Below the pieces are notes generated by a model that saw nothing but the letters and a program-made list of their open reading frames with translations, did not search any database and had not been told where the DNA came from. A stretch of 64,000 bases of DNA from Volvox africanus (taxonomy: Eukaryota; Chlorophyta; Chlorophyceae; Chlamydomonadales; Volvocaceae), in contig BSDZ01000112.1 in the NCBI GenBank assembly GCA_030268105.1, positions 1,569,501 to 1,633,500 on the forward strand, in the 5' to 3' direction. This document shows, one piece after another, positions 1 through 11,909 of this stretch. The position numbers and the translations under genes were made by a program. How positions within the stretch are numbered: the first letter of the stretch is position 1; each line of letters opens with the position of its first letter.

Positions 1-109
1 TTTTAAACCCATCCCACAAACTAAAATGCTATTTAACTTTAAGGTTAAAAGATGATAAACCCTGGTTATACTATTCTCACTTACTCGTAACAGATATTGC
101 TGTAAGGTT

Positions 110-272
110 TTTAGGCACGGCAACACTTATATTTGACTTCACCTAAAGCCTTTGTCATCGCATCAGCCACCATCTTCTCCGTGGGGCAGCAATTCGCTCA
201 ACCTCCCACCTAGCGACCCGCTCTCTGACAAAATGATGCATGACATCAATGTGTTTTGACCGTTGGGACGTC
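110..272 (-). pseudogene. Copia RNase H C-terminal remnant (unit 1)
   Basis: Read on the minus strand this matches the extreme C-terminus of the Copia-A polyprotein in the same window, including the motif SQRSKHIDVMHHFVRERV and a decayed copy of the tail that follows it. Equivalent remnants lie at 3380-3542, 6321-6483, 9543-9705, 12811-12973, 22809-22971, 29108-29270 and 32057-32219. The flanking frame is broken by stops, so the short open frames here are not genes. Confidence 0.75.
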
Positions 273-478
273 AGGCAAGGGCCCGAATAGTGATATTCGG
301 TTGCTGAACAATCACTGCGACCTCCACACTTCATACACTCGCGAACCATATGCGGTAAACGTTGTGTAATGATATAAGAAATATTATTTCTCGGCGATTC
401 CTAACAATATGATGCCTTGCACCGTAATCTCTCAGAATTTGTTAATCTCGCTAAATCGCTACCATTATATGTATTTAA

Positions 479-566
479 TGTAATAGTCAGCTAAGCGCCC
501 GGCCCCTCCCTGGGCCACATTACTTGCTGTCATTCATTTGTATATGAGTGTTGCTCAATCTGAACA
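479..566 (-). repeat. Solo LTR-B (unit 1)
   Basis: On the minus strand an 88-bp sequence starts TGTTCAGATTGAGCAACACTC and ends ACTATTACA. It is diverged from the 89-bp LTR of the TRIM elements at 3005 and 9168. It is bounded by TTTAA (474-478) and TTTAG (567-571), a TSD with one change. Copies in the other units are at 3749-3836, 6690-6777, 9912-9999, 13180-13267, 23178-23265, 29477-29564 and 32426-32513. It is an old insertion that predates array amplification. Confidence 0.7.
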
Positions 567-1331
567 TTTAGAACCTGTACATATGACTTTACAACAAAGA
601 ACTCTGAAGTGCATACATGGCTGTTCATGGCTAATTTTCTAATGATCTAACTATCTAATTATATTCTCGAGCAGCAAGCTGCCGGAGTGAGCAAGTCTGG
701 GTAACGATCCGGGAAATTTGGAAAAAGCAAACCAATAGTAGCCAGGCAACAATGTCGCCAGATGGACCCGAACAAAGCAACCAAGAGCCACAGTTACACA
801 TCGAGCAGGCCCCCAAAATAGCCTTATCCGGCAAGCATAAGGCATAGCAGCTTGGCGTAGGCGTGAAAATTGACCATGAAAAGGAGCATGGGTAAGACGA
901 TGATGAACCGAATGCTTTCCAAATCCAGACATACTTCAAGGCAGAATAGTTAAATTGTTGCACAGGATGGAATTGTATAACGAATTCACGCCACAATTTT
1001 CAGCACGGTTATTAATTTGTCATCGTATCAAGAATGTCATGCACATTCCTAACCGAAATTGTTTCATGGCTCGTGTTTCTGTTATTCTCCGTTATTTCTT
1101 ATGCACATTGTTGAGTTGTGCGGTACAAGACGTTTATGGTAAATTTTGGATTGCCGGCATGTGAAAGGCCCAAGATTGGAGCCTGGATGACCTGTGCCAC
1201 TAGACGGGGACTGCCTTGACGGGCATAGGAAATGCCAGGGGCCAGCGGCTGTACAGTTGCAAAATGATAATAAGACTACGTTGACGCCGATCACACGGCT
1301 TATATTGCCGGAGTTGACGTGAGATCACACG

Positions 1332-1657
1332 ATGGGAAAGGACAGATTGGCTGACCCCTTCGTGTCTTAACAATTGTGTAATGTGGTCTTTCACGTTTGA
1401 AGCAGTGATGGAGGAACACGGACTTGACAGATGGTTAAGACGAAGACAATGCAAAAGACGTCAAATATATAATGCATGACGTCTATAATTAAAGCTGCAA
1501 CAACTGCGAGCTGAGCCTGGGAGAGCAACCTCATTCTCAACACCCAGCTTTTGGCTTTTGAAAAGAGAATAGAAACGGAACAGAAATCGGAGGAATCATT
1601 TGCGTTTGCAAATCGGAGGAAGCAAAAAACGCTGGACCAGGGAGCAACCGTGGCGGG
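1332..1657 (+). pseudogene. Copia gag remnant (unit 1)
   Basis: It begins ATGGGAAAGGACAGATTGGC, encoding MGKDRLADP, the same N-terminus as the Copia-C gag at 38160 (MGQDRLSDP). A frameshift follows, after which the frame reads MWSFTF...EEHGLDRWLR. After an internal deletion it continues with LNTQLLAFEKRIE, matching the QLLAFEKRV segment of intact gag. It ends at the LTR-A boundary. Other copies are at 4602-4927, 7543-7868, 10765-11090, 14033-14358, 24031-24361, 30330-30660 and 33276-33606. Confidence 0.75.
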
Positions 1658-2005
1658 TGTTAAGGAGATAGAGGAAGTATACCGCTGCAATGATGTATTA
1701 CAGTAGTCAGAAGAGGTCAGAAGTATAAGACACTAGACGATTGCTAGCTGTTGGGTGACTATTGCAGAGCTCAGGTACCCTTAAATACTAGTTCTAATGG
1801 CTTCTGATCAACAACTCCCTGGAGCACTGCAGTATGCAGCTCTCTACCATTGGGTAGTTGCCCAGCACCTACCACCAGCAACTTCCTACCACTTGGCGGC
1901 TGCTCAGCACCTATCACCTTGCACACTGCAACTGCCTGTCACAACTGCCGCCCTGCAACTGCTAGATAGGTAACTGTGACGGTTTGCACCGTCCACAACT
2001 TAACA
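1658..2005 (-). repeat. Solo LTR-A (unit 1)
   Basis: 348 bp bounded by TGTTAAGG and CTTAACA. It is the same LTR that flanks the composite element at 17996-22481. Strand is assigned from the copia polyproteins it flanks. The flanks GCGGG and GACAC do not match, so no TSD remains. In units 5, 6 and 8 the same flanks enclose a provirus instead of a solo LTR. Confidence 0.85.
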
Positions 2006-2114
2006 GACACATGTTGGAAGTTAGGAATATAGACCTCAAGGAGATGTATTCAGCCCTAGGTCTGAGGGTTTTGCCTTTCCTTTCTTATATGAGAGCAACT
2101 CTCTCGCGTCAATT

Positions 2115-2479
2115 TGTTAAGTTCTGGACGGTGCAAACCGTCGCTGTTACCTATCTAGCAGTTGCAGGGCGGCAAGGTGGTAGCTGTGACAGGCAGTTGC
2201 AGGGTGCAAGGTGGTAGGTGCTGGACAGCTGCCAAGTGGTAGGAAGTTGCTGGTGGTAGGTGCTAGGTAGGTACCCAAGGGGAGACACTTGACTGCATAG
2301 ACACGTGACTGCAGTGCGTTGGGAGTGGTTGATCAGAAGCCATTAGTAGTATTGAAGGGTGCCTGAACTCTGCAGTAGTTACCCAACAGCTAGCAATCGT
2401 CTAGTATCTCATACTTCTGACCTCTTCTGACTACTGTAATACTTCATAGCAGCAGTATACTTGCTCTATCTCCTTTACA
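2115..2479 (+). repeat. Inverted solo LTR-A (unit 1)
   Basis: 365 bp starting TGTTAAGTTCTGGACGG and ending CTCCTTTACA, the reverse complement of LTR-A with small changes. It is flanked by a perfect TSD, CAATT at 2110-2114 and 2480-2484. With the LTR-A at 1658-2005 it forms a ~350-bp inverted repeat around a 109-bp spacer. Confidence 0.85.
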
Positions 2480-2486
2480 CAATTAT

Positions 2487-2507
2487 CCCACCTATCCAAT
2501 AGGTGGG
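2487..2507. other. Perfect 9-bp-arm hairpin
   Basis: CCCACCTAT, loop CCA, then ATAGGTGGG: a perfect inverted repeat just outside the inverted LTR-A. It recurs in every unit, for example 17748-17768 in unit 5. Function unknown. Confidence 0.7.
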
Positions 2508-2509
2508 CG

Positions 2510-2543
2510 TGTTAAGGAGATAGAGGAAGTATACTGCTGCTCC
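2510..2543 (-). repeat. LTR-A end fragment (unit 1)
   Basis: A 34-bp stub beginning TGTTAAGGAGATAGAGGAAG, identical to one end of LTR-A and then breaking off. Present at the same place in the other units. It is probably a truncated third LTR-A. Confidence 0.6.
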
Positions 2544-3004
2544 TTCACTCGGCTACACCCATACAAACTTACTAATAACCACCTGCAATACTATATTATT
2601 TAATAATGAGTGCATTAAATCTTCATTAGCAAATAAGCCGCTGTTTGTAATACTGTCTTGTTTGTACAAACTTACGCTTGTGATTTAATTAGCCAAAATT
2701 GGTGCAAACTCATCTTTAAAAATCGATACCAAACTTAAATTTCTAAAGATTTAATTTCGACATTAACAGACGGGTTTTTTGATGAGGTAACAAGATGGCA
2801 AAATCGGCCACTTGATAGCGTTTATATTTGGACTGTATCCATGTGAAGTCCCGGGATAATAATATTGTAATTAACAAGGCTGTGTTTTTAACCGCTCCAT
2901 TCAGTAAGAAAGTTAGGTGTAAAATATTCCATAAAAAAATACTTTTAAAACCCATCCCACAAACTAAAATGCTATTTAACTTTAAGGTTAAAAGATGATA
3001 AACC

Positions 3005-3326
3005 TGTTAAGAGTGAGCAACACTCATATACATATGAATGACAGAGCAAGTAATTCGGCCCACGAGGGGCCGGGCGCTTTGCTGACTTCAACAGGTTGTG
3101 AGCCCCGAGCGCATGTGCGCGGCTGGATAAGAGGTCGCCGCTTCGAATCCCGCTGGCTGTTGACCAGGGCAGGTTGGCCGGGACGAGGCAGCCATGGGGA
3201 AAGCGTGAGGACTGACGGAGTGTCGCTCACGGGGGCGTGTTAAGAGTGAGCAACACTCATATACGTATGAATGACAGAGCAAGTAATACGGCCCACGAGG
3301 GGCCGGGCGCTTTGCTGACTTCAACA
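3005..3326 (+). mobile_element. TRIM-B miniature LTR retrotransposon (unit 2)
   Basis: A 322-bp non-coding element. It has two 89-bp direct LTRs (3005-3093 and 3238-3326, TGTTAAGAG...TTCAACA) around a 144-bp interior. The interior starts with a primer-binding site (GGTTGTGAGCCCC, 3094-3106) and ends with a purine tract (ACGGGGGCG). It is flanked by AAACC at 3000-3004 and 3327-3331. The empty site is visible in units 1, 3, 6, 7 and 8 as a single AAACC. The left LTR differs from the right by a few substitutions. The 82-codon frame across it is not coding: it starts upstream in host sequence and crosses the LTR, PBS and PPT. Mobilisation must use enzymes supplied by another element, and LTR-A or related copia is the obvious candidate. 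Confidence 0.92.
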
Positions 3327-4927
3327 AAACCCTGGTTATACTATTCTCACTTACTCGTAACAGATATTGCTGTAAGGTTTTTAGGCACGGCAACACTTAT
3401 ATTTGACTTCACCTAAAGCCGTTGTCATCGCATCAGCCACCATCTTCTCCGTGGGGCAGTAATTCGCTCAACCTCCCACCTAGCGACCCGCTCTCTGACA
3501 AAATGATGCATGACATCAATGTGTTTTGACCGTTGGGACGTCAGGCAAGGGCCCGAATAGTGATATTCGGTTGCTGAACAATCACTGCGACCTCCACACT
3601 TCATACACTCGCGAACCATATGCGGTAAACGTTGTGTAATGATATAAGAAATATTATTTCTCGGCGATTCCTAACAATATGATGCCTTGCGCCGTAATCT
3701 CTCAGAATTTGTTAATCTCGCTAAATCGCTACCATTATATGTATTTAATGTAATAGTCAGCTAAGCGCCCGGCCCCTCCCTGGGCCACATTACTTGCTGT
3801 CATTCATTTGTATATGAGTGTTGCTCAATCTGAACATTTAGAACCTGTACATATGACTTTACAACAAAGAACTCTGAAGTGCATACATGGCTGTTCATGG
3901 CTAATTTTCTAATGATCTAACTATCTAATTATATTCTCGAGCAGCAAGCTGCCGGAGTGAGCAAGTCTGGGTAACGATCCGGGAAATTTGGAAAAAGCAA
4001 ACCAATAGTAGCCAGGCAACAATGTCGCCAGATGGACCCGAACAAAGCAACCAAGAGCCACAGTTACACATCGAGCAGGCCCCCAAAATAGCCTTATCCG
4101 GCAAGCATAAGGCATAGCAGCTTGGCGTAGGCGTGAAAATTGACCATGAAAAGGAGCATGGGTAAGACGATGATGAACCGAATGCTTTCCAAATCCAGAC
4201 ATACTACAAGGCAGAATAGTTAAATTGTTGCACAGGATGGAATTGTATAACGAATTCACGCCACAATTTTCAGCACGGTTATTAATTTGTCATCGTATCA
4301 AGAATGTCATGCACATTCCTAACCGAAATTGTTTCATGGCTCGTGTTTCTGTTATTCTCCGTTATTTCTTATGCACATTGTTGAGTTGTGCGGTACAAGA
4401 CGTTTATGGTAAATTTTGGATTGCCGGCATGTGAAAGGCCCAAGATTGGAGCCTGGATGACCTGTGCCACTAGACGGGGACTGCCTTGACGGGCATAGGA
4501 AATGCCAGGGGCCAGCGGCTGTACAGTTGCAAAATGATAATAAGACTACGTTGACGCCGATCACACGGCTTATATTGCCGGAGTTGACGTGAGATCACAC
4601 GATGGGAAAGGACAGATTGGCTGACCCCTTCGTGTCTTAACAATTGTGTAATGTGGTCTTTCACGTTTGAAGCAGTGATGGAGGAACACGGACTTGACAG
4701 ATGGTTAAGACGAAGACAATGCAAAAGACGTCAAATATATAATGCATGACGTCTATAATTAAAGCTGCAACAACTGCGAGCTGAGCCTGGGAGAGCAACC
4801 TCATTCTCAACACCCAGCTTTTGGCTTTTGAAAAGAGAATAGAAACGGAACAGAAATCGGAGGAATCATTTGCGTTTGCAAATCGGAGGAAGCAAAAAAC
4901 GCTGGACCAGGGAGCAACCGTGGCGGG

Positions 4928-5272
4928 TGTTAAGGAGATAGAGGAAGTATACCGCTGCAATGATGTATTACAGTAGTCAGAAGAGGTCAGAAGTATAAGA
5001 CACTAGACGATTGCTAGCTGTTGGGTGACTATTGCAGAGCTCAGGTACCCTTAAATACTAGTTCTAATGGCTTCTGATCAACAACACCCTGGAGCACTGC
5101 AGTATGCAGCTCTCTACCATTGGGTAGTTGCCCAGCACCTACCACCAGCAACTTCCTACCACTTGGCTGCTCAGCACCTATCACCTTGCACACTGCAACT
5201 GCCTGTCACAACTGCCGCCCTGCAACTGCTAGATAGGTAACTGTGACGGTTTGCACCGTCCACAACTTAACA
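4928..5272 (-). repeat. Solo LTR-A (unit 2)
   Basis: 345-bp LTR-A with the same flanks as in unit 1 (GCGGG on the left, GACAC on the right). Confidence 0.85.
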
Positions 5273-5381
5273 GACACATGTTGGAAGTTAGGAATATAGA
5301 CCTCAAGGAGATGTATTCAGCCCTAGGTCTGAGGGTTTTGCCTTTCCTTTCTTATATGAGAGCAACTCTCTCGCGTCAATT

Positions 5382-5746
5382 TGTTAAGTTCTGGACGGTG
5401 CAAACCGTCGCTGTTACCTATCTAGCAGTTGCAGGGCGGCAAGGTGGTAGCTGTGACAGGCAGTTGCAGGGTGCAAGGTGGTAGGTGCTGGACAGCTGCC
5501 AAGTGGTAGGAAGTTGCTGGTGGTAGGTGCTAGGTAGGTACCCAAGGGGAGACACTTGACTGCATAGACACGTGACTGCAGTGCGTTGGGAGTGGTTGAT
5601 CAGAAGCCATTAGTAGTATTGAAGGGTGCCTGAACTCTGCAGTAGTTACCCAACAGCTAGCAATCGTCTAGTATCTCATACTTCTGACCTCTTCTGACTA
5701 CTGTAATACTTCATAGCAGCAGTATACTTGCTCTATCTCCTTTACA
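5382..5746 (+). repeat. Inverted solo LTR-A (unit 2)
   Basis: Same inverted LTR-A as 2115-2479, again between CAATT duplications. Confidence 0.85.
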
Positions 5747-7868
5747 CAATTATCCCACCTATCCAATAGGTGGGCGTGTTAAGGAGATAGAGGAAGTATA
5801 CTGCTGCTCCTTCACTCGGCTACACCCATACAAACTTACTAATAACCACCTGCAAAACTATATTATTTAATAATGAGTGCATTAAATCTTCATTAGCAAA
5901 TAAGCCGCTGTTTGTAATACTGTCTTGTTTGTACAAACTTACGCTTGTGATTTAATTAGCCAAAATTGGTGCAAACTCATCTTTAAAAATCGATACCAAA
6001 CTTAAATTTCTAAAGATTTAATTTCGACATTAACAGACGGGGTTTTTGATGAGGTAACAAGATGGCAAAATCGGCCACTTGATAGCGTTTATATTTGGAC
6101 TGTATCCATGTAAAGTCCCGGGATAATAATATTGTAATTAACAAGGCTGTGTTTTTAACCGCTCCATTCAGTAAGAAAGTTAGGTGTAAAATATTCCATA
6201 AAAAAAATACTTTTTAAACCCATCCCACAAACTAAAATGCTATTTAACTTTAAGGTTAAAAGATGATAAACCCTGGTTATACTATTCTCACTTACTCGTA
6301 ACAGATATTGCTGTAAGGTTTTTAGGCACGGCAACACTTATATTTGACTTCACCTAAAGCCTTTGTCATCGCATCAGCCACCATCTTCTCCGTGGGGCAG
6401 TAATTCGCTCAACCTCCCACCTAGCGACCCGCTCTCTGACAAAATGATGCATGACATCAATGTGTTTTGACCGTTGGGACGTCAGGCAAGGGCCCGAATA
6501 GTGATATTCGGTTGCTGAACAATCACTGCGACCTCCACACTTCATACACTCGCGAACCATATGCGGTAAACGTTGTGTAATGATATAAGAAATATTATTT
6601 CTCGGCGATTCCTAACAATATGATGCCTTGCGCCGTAATCTCTCAGAATTTGTTAATCTCGCTAAATCGCTACCATTATATGTATTTAATGTAATAGTCA
6701 GCTAAGCGCCTGGCCCCTCCCTGGGCCACATTACTTGCTGTCATTCATTTGTATATGAGTGTTGCTCAATCTGAACATTTAGAACCTGTACATATGACTT
6801 TACAACAAAGAACTCTGAAGTGCATACATGGCTGTTCATGGCTAATTTTCTAATGATCTAACTATCTAATTATATTCTCGAGCAGCAAGCTGCCGGAGTG
6901 AGCAAGTCTGGGTAACGATCCGGGAAATTTGGAAAAAGCAAACCAATAGTAGCCAGGCAACAATGTCGCCAGATGGACCCGAACAAAGCAACCAAGAGCC
7001 ACAGTTACACATCGAGCAGGCCCCCAAAATAGCCTTATCCGGCAAGCATAAGGCATAGCAGCTTGGCGTAGGCGTGAAAATTGACCATGAAAAGGAGCAT
7101 GGGTAAGACGATGATGAACCGAATGCTTTCCAAATCCAGACATACTTCAAGGCAGAATAGTTAAATTGTTGCACAGGATGGAATTGTATAACGAATTCAC
7201 GCCACAATTTTCAGCACGGTTATTAATTTGTCATCGTATCAAGAATGTCATGCACATTCCTAACCGAAATTGTTTCATGGCTCGTGTTTCTGTTATTCTC
7301 CGTTATTTCTTATGCACATTGTTGAGTTGTGCGGTACAAGACGTTTATGGTAAATTTTGGATTGCCGGCATGTGAAAGGCCCAAGATTGGAGCCTGGATG
7401 ACCTGTGCCACTAGACGGGGACTGCCTTGACGGGCATAGGAAATGCCAGGGGCCAGCGGCTGTACAGTTGCAAAATGATAATAAGACTACGTTGACGCCG
7501 ATCACACGGCTTATATTGCCGGAGTTGACGTGAGATCACACGATGGGAAAGGACAGATTGGCTGACCCCTTCGTGTCTTAACAATTGTGTAATGTGGTCT
7601 TTCACGTTTGAAGCAGTGATGGAGGAACACGGACTTGACAGATGGTTAAGACGAAGACAATGCAAAAGACGTCAAATATATAATGCATGACGTCTATAAT
7701 TAAAGCTGCAACAACTGCGAGCTGAGCCTGGGAGAGCAACCTCATTCTCAACACCCAGCTTTTGGCTTTTGAAAAGAGAATAGAAACGGAACAGAAATCG
7801 GAGGAATCATTTGCGTTTGCAAATCGGAGGAAGCAAAAAACGCTGGACCAGGGAGCAACCGTGGCGGG

Positions 7869-8167
7869 TGTTAAGGAGATGTCAGAAGTATAAGACACTA
7901 GACGATTGCTAGCTGTTGGGTGACTATTGCAGAGCTCAGGTACCCTTAAATACTAGTTCTAATGGCTTCTGATCAACAACACCCTGGAGCACTGCAGTAT
8001 GCAGCTCTCTACCATTGGGTAGTTGCCCAGCACCTACCACCAGCAACTTCCTACCACTTGGCTGCTCAGCACCTATCACCTTGCACACTGCAACTGCCTG
8101 TCACAACTGCCGCCCTGCAACTGCTAGATAGGTAACTGTGACGGTTTGCACCGTCCACAACTTAACA
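7869..8167 (-). repeat. Solo LTR-A with 46-bp deletion (unit 3)
   Basis: LTR-A copy missing the AGAGGAAGTATACCGCTGC... block found in all other units. Flanks are as in unit 1. Confidence 0.85.
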
Positions 8168-8276
8168 GACACATGTTGGAAGTTAGGAATATAGACCTCA
8201 AGGAGATGTATTCAGCCCTAGGTCTGAGGGTTTTGCCTTTCCTTTCTTATATGAGAGCAACTCTCTCGCGTCAATT

Positions 8277-8641
8277 TGTTAAGTTCTGGACGGTGCAAAC
8301 CGTCGCTGTTACCTATCTAGCAGTTGCAGGGCGGCAAGGTGGTAGCTGTGACAGGCAGTTGCAGGGTGCAAGGTGGTAGGTGCTGGACAGCTGCCAAGTG
8401 GTAGGAAGTTGCTGGTGGTAGGTGCTAGGTAGGTACCCAAGGGGAGACACTTGACTGCATAGACACGTGACTGCAGTGCGTTGGGAGTGGTTGATCAGAA
8501 GCCATTAGTAGTATTGAAGGGTGCCTGAACTCTGCAGTAGTTACCCAACAGCTAGCAATCGTCTAGTATCTCATACTTCTGACCTCTTCTGACTACTGTA
8601 ATACTTCATAGCAGCAGTATACTTGCTCTATCTCCTTTACA
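8277..8641 (+). repeat. Inverted solo LTR-A (unit 3)
   Basis: As in unit 1, flanked by CAATT. Confidence 0.85.
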
Positions 8642-9167
8642 CAATTATCCCACCTATCCAATAGGTGGGCGTGTTAAGGAGATAGAGGAAGTATACTGCT
8701 GCTCCTTCACTCGGCTACACCCATACAAACTTACTAATAACCACCTGAAAAACTATATTATTTAATAATGAGTGCATTAAATCTTCATTAGCAAATAAGC
8801 CGCTGTTTGTAATACTGTCTTGTTTGTACAAACTTACGCTTGTGATTTAATTAGCCAAAATTGGTGCAAACTCATCTTTAAAAATCGATACCAAACTTAA
8901 ATTTCTAAAGATTTAATTTCGACATTAACAGACGGGTTTTTTGATGAGGTAACAAGATGGCAAAATCGGCCACTTGATAGCGTTTATATTTGGACTGTAT
9001 CCATGTGAAGTCCCGGGATAATAATATTGTAATTAACAAGGCTGTGTTTTTAACCGCTCCATTCAGTAAGAAAGTTAGGTGTAAAATATTCCATAAAAAA
9101 AATACTTTTTAAACCCATCCCACAAACTAAAATGCTATTTAACTTTAAGGTTAAAAGATGATAAACC

Positions 9168-9489
9168 TGTTAAGAGTGAGCAACACTCATATACGTATGA
9201 ATGACAGAGCAAGTAATTCGGCCCACGAGGGGCCGGGCGCTTTGCTGACTTCAACAGGTTGTGAGCCCCGAGCGCATGTGCGCGGCTGGATAAGAGGTCG
9301 CCGCTTCGAATCCCGCTGGCTGTTGACCAGGGCAGGTTGGCCGGGACGAGGCAGCCATGGGGAAAGCGTGAGGACTGACGGAGTGTCGCTCACGGGGGCG
9401 TGTTAAGAGTGAGCAACACTCATATACGTATGAATGACAGAGCAAGTAATACGGCCCACGAGGGGCCGGGCGCTTTGCTGACTACAACA
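9168..9489 (+). mobile_element. TRIM-B miniature LTR retrotransposon (unit 4)
   Basis: 322 bp: LTRs 9168-9256 and 9401-9489, PBS at 9257, purine tract ending 9400, TSD AAACC at 9163-9167 and 9490-9494. Same insertion site as in units 2 and 5, so this is one insertion copied with the array rather than three independent hits. Confidence 0.92.
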
Positions 9490-11090
9490 AAACCCTGGTT
9501 ATACTATTCTCACTTACACGTAACAGATATTGCTGTAAGGTTTTTAGGCACGGCAACACTTATATTTGACTTCACCTAAAGCCGTTGTCATCGCATCAGC
9601 CACCATCTTCTCCGTGGGGCAGTAATTCGCTCAACCTCCCACCTAGCGACCCGCTCTCTGACAAAATGATGCATGACATCAATGTGTTTTGACCGTTGGG
9701 ACGTCAGGCAAGGGCCCGAATAGTGATATTCGGTTGCTGAACAATCACTGCGACCTCCACACTTCATACACTCGCGAACCATATGCGGTAAACGTTGTGT
9801 AATGATATAAGAAATATTATTTCTCGGCGATTCCTAACAATATGATGCCTTGCGCCGTAATCTCTCAGAATTTGTTAATCTCGCTAAATCGCTACCATTA
9901 TATGTATTTAATGTAATAGTCAGCTAAGCGCCCGGCCCCTCCCTGGGCCACATTACTTGCTGTCATTCATTTGTATATGAGTGTTGCTCAATCTGAACAT
10001 TTAGAACCTGTACATATGACTTTACAACAAAGAACTCTGAAGTGCATACATGGCTGTTCATGGCTAATTTTCTAATGATCTAACTATCTAATTATATTCT
10101 CGAGCAGCAAGCTGCCGGAGTGAGCAAGTCTGGGTAACGATCCGGGAAATTTGGAAAAAGCAAACCAATAGTAGCCAGGCAACAATGTCGCCAGATGGAC
10201 CCGAACAAAGCAACCAAGAGCCACAGTTACACATCGAGCAGGCCCCCAAAATAGCCTTATCCGGCAAGCATAAGGCATAGCAGCTTGGCGTAGGCGTGAA
10301 AATTGACCATGAAAAGGAGCATGGGTAAGACGATGATGAACCGAATGCTTTCCAAATCCAGACATACTACAAGGCAGAATAGTTAAATTGTTGCACAGGA
10401 TGGAATTGTATAACGAATTCACGCCACAATTTTCAGCACGGTTATTAATTTGTCATCGTATCAAGAATGTCATGCACATTCCTAACCGAAATTGTTTCAT
10501 GGCTCGTGTTTCTGTTATTCTCCGTTATTTCTTATGCACATTGTTGAGTTGTGCGGTACAAGACGTTTATGGTAAATTTTGGATTGCCGGCATGTGAAAG
10601 GCCCAAGATTGGAGCCTGGATGACCTGTGCCACTAGACGGGGACTGCCTTGACGGGCATAGGAAATGCCAGGGGCCAGCGGCTGTACAGTTGCAAAATGA
10701 TAATAAGACTACGTTGACGCCGATCACACGGCTTATATTGCCGGAGTTGACGTGAGATCACACGATGGGAAAGGACAGATTGGCTGACCCCTTCGTGTCT
10801 TAACAATTGTGTAATGTGGTCTTTCACGTTTGAAGCAGTGATGGAGGAACACGGACTTGACAGATGGTTAAGACGAAGACAATGCAAAAGACGTCAAATA
10901 TATAATGCATGACGTCTATAATTAAAGCTGCAACAACTGCGAGCTGAGCCTGGGAGAGCAACCTCATTCTCAACACCCAGCTTTTGGCTTTTGAAAAGAG
11001 AATAGAAACGGAACAGAAATCGGAGGAATCATTTGCGTTTGCAAATCGGAGGAAGCAAAAAACGCTGGACCAGGGAGCAACCGTGGCGGG

Positions 11091-11435
11091 TGTTAAGGAG
11101 ATAGAGGAAGTATACCGCTGCAATGATGTATTACAGTAGTCAGAAGAGGTCAGAAGTATAAGACACTAGACGATTGCTAGCTGTTGGGTGACTATTGCAG
11201 AGCTCAGGTACCCTTAAATACTAGTTCTAATGGCTTCTGATCAACAACACCCTGGAGCACTGCAGTATGCAGCTCTCTACCATTGGGTAGTTGCCCAGCA
11301 CCTACCACCAGCAACTTCCTACCACTTGGCTGCTCAGCACCTATCACCTTGCACACTGCAACTGCCTGTCACAACTGCCGCCCTGCAACTGCTAGATAGG
11401 TAACTGTGACGGTTTGCACCGTCCACAACTTAACA
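11091..11435 (-). repeat. Solo LTR-A (unit 4)
   Basis: LTR-A with the same flanks as unit 1. Confidence 0.85.
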
Positions 11436-11544
11436 GACACATGTTGGAAGTTAGGAATATAGACCTCAAGGAGATGTATTCAGCCCTAGGTCTGAGGGTT
11501 TTGCCTTTCCTTTCTTATATGAGAGCAACTCTCTCGCGTCAATT

Positions 11545-11909
11545 TGTTAAGTTCTGGACGGTGCAAACCGTCGCTGTTACCTATCTAGCAGTTGCAGGGC
11601 GGCAAGGTGGTAGCTGTGACAGGCAGTTGCAGGGTGCAAGGTGGTAGGTGCTGGACAGCTGCCAAGTGGTAGGAAGTTGCTGGTGGTAGGTGCTAGGTAG
11701 GTACCCAAGGGGAGACACTTGACTGCATAGACACGTGACTGCAGTGCGTTGGGAGTGGTTGATCAGAAGCCATTAGTAGTATTGAAGGGTGCCTGAACTC
11801 TGCAGTAGTTACCCAACAGCTAGCAATCGTCTAGTATCTCATACTTCTGACCTCTTCTGACTACTGTAATACTTCATAGCAGCAGTATACTTGCTCTATC
11901 TCCTTTACA
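11545..11909 (+). repeat. Inverted solo LTR-A (unit 4)
   Basis: As in unit 1, flanked by CAATT. Confidence 0.85.

Larger units (their letters stand above)
1..2943. repeat. Array unit 1 (solo LTR-A, no TRIM)
   Basis: Basic form of the unit. The AAACC site at 52-56 is empty: the sequence runs GATGATAAACCCTGG with no TRIM. It holds a solo LTR-A at 1658-2005 and an inverted LTR-A at 2115-2479. Stretches 273-478 and 567-1331 contain nothing I recognise. Stretch 2544-2943 is AT-rich and also unassigned. Confidence 0.9.
2944..6211. repeat. Array unit 2 (TRIM present)
   Basis: Same layout as unit 1, plus the TRIM at 3005-3326. Solo LTR-A is at 4928-5272 and inverted LTR-A at 5382-5746. LTR-A here lacks 3 bp relative to unit 1 (GGCTGCTC instead of GGCGGCTGCTC), a marker shared with units 3 and 4. 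Confidence 0.9.
6212..9106. repeat. Array unit 3 (no TRIM, shortened LTR-A)
   Basis: The AAACC site is empty. The solo LTR-A at 7869-8167 has lost about 46 bp near its left end: AGGAGAT joins directly to GTCAGAAG. The loss could have occurred between the short repeats AGAGG. Inverted LTR-A at 8277-8641 is intact. Confidence 0.9.

Noticed and set aside
155..349. Repeated 64-codon minus frame (MVRECMKCGG...) in all units
   Set aside because: Only its second half resembles anything, namely the decayed copia RNase H tail. The start is in unrelated sequence and the frame is conserved only because the units are near identical.
651..996. Overlapping 93-113-codon minus frames in the 0.77-kb unassigned part of each unit
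   Set aside because: Two frames overlap in different registers and small indels toggle them between units. No family resemblance.
1984..2217. Repeated 77-codon plus frame (MHRPQLNRHML...) in all units
   Set aside because: It spans the end of LTR-A, the spacer and the start of the inverted LTR-A. Identity across units reflects recent duplication, not selection.
2995..3243. 82-codon frame across the TRIM, repeated at 9158 and 12426
   Set aside because: It crosses the insertion boundary, LTR, PBS and PPT of the TRIM. No domain, and it exists only because of the insertion.
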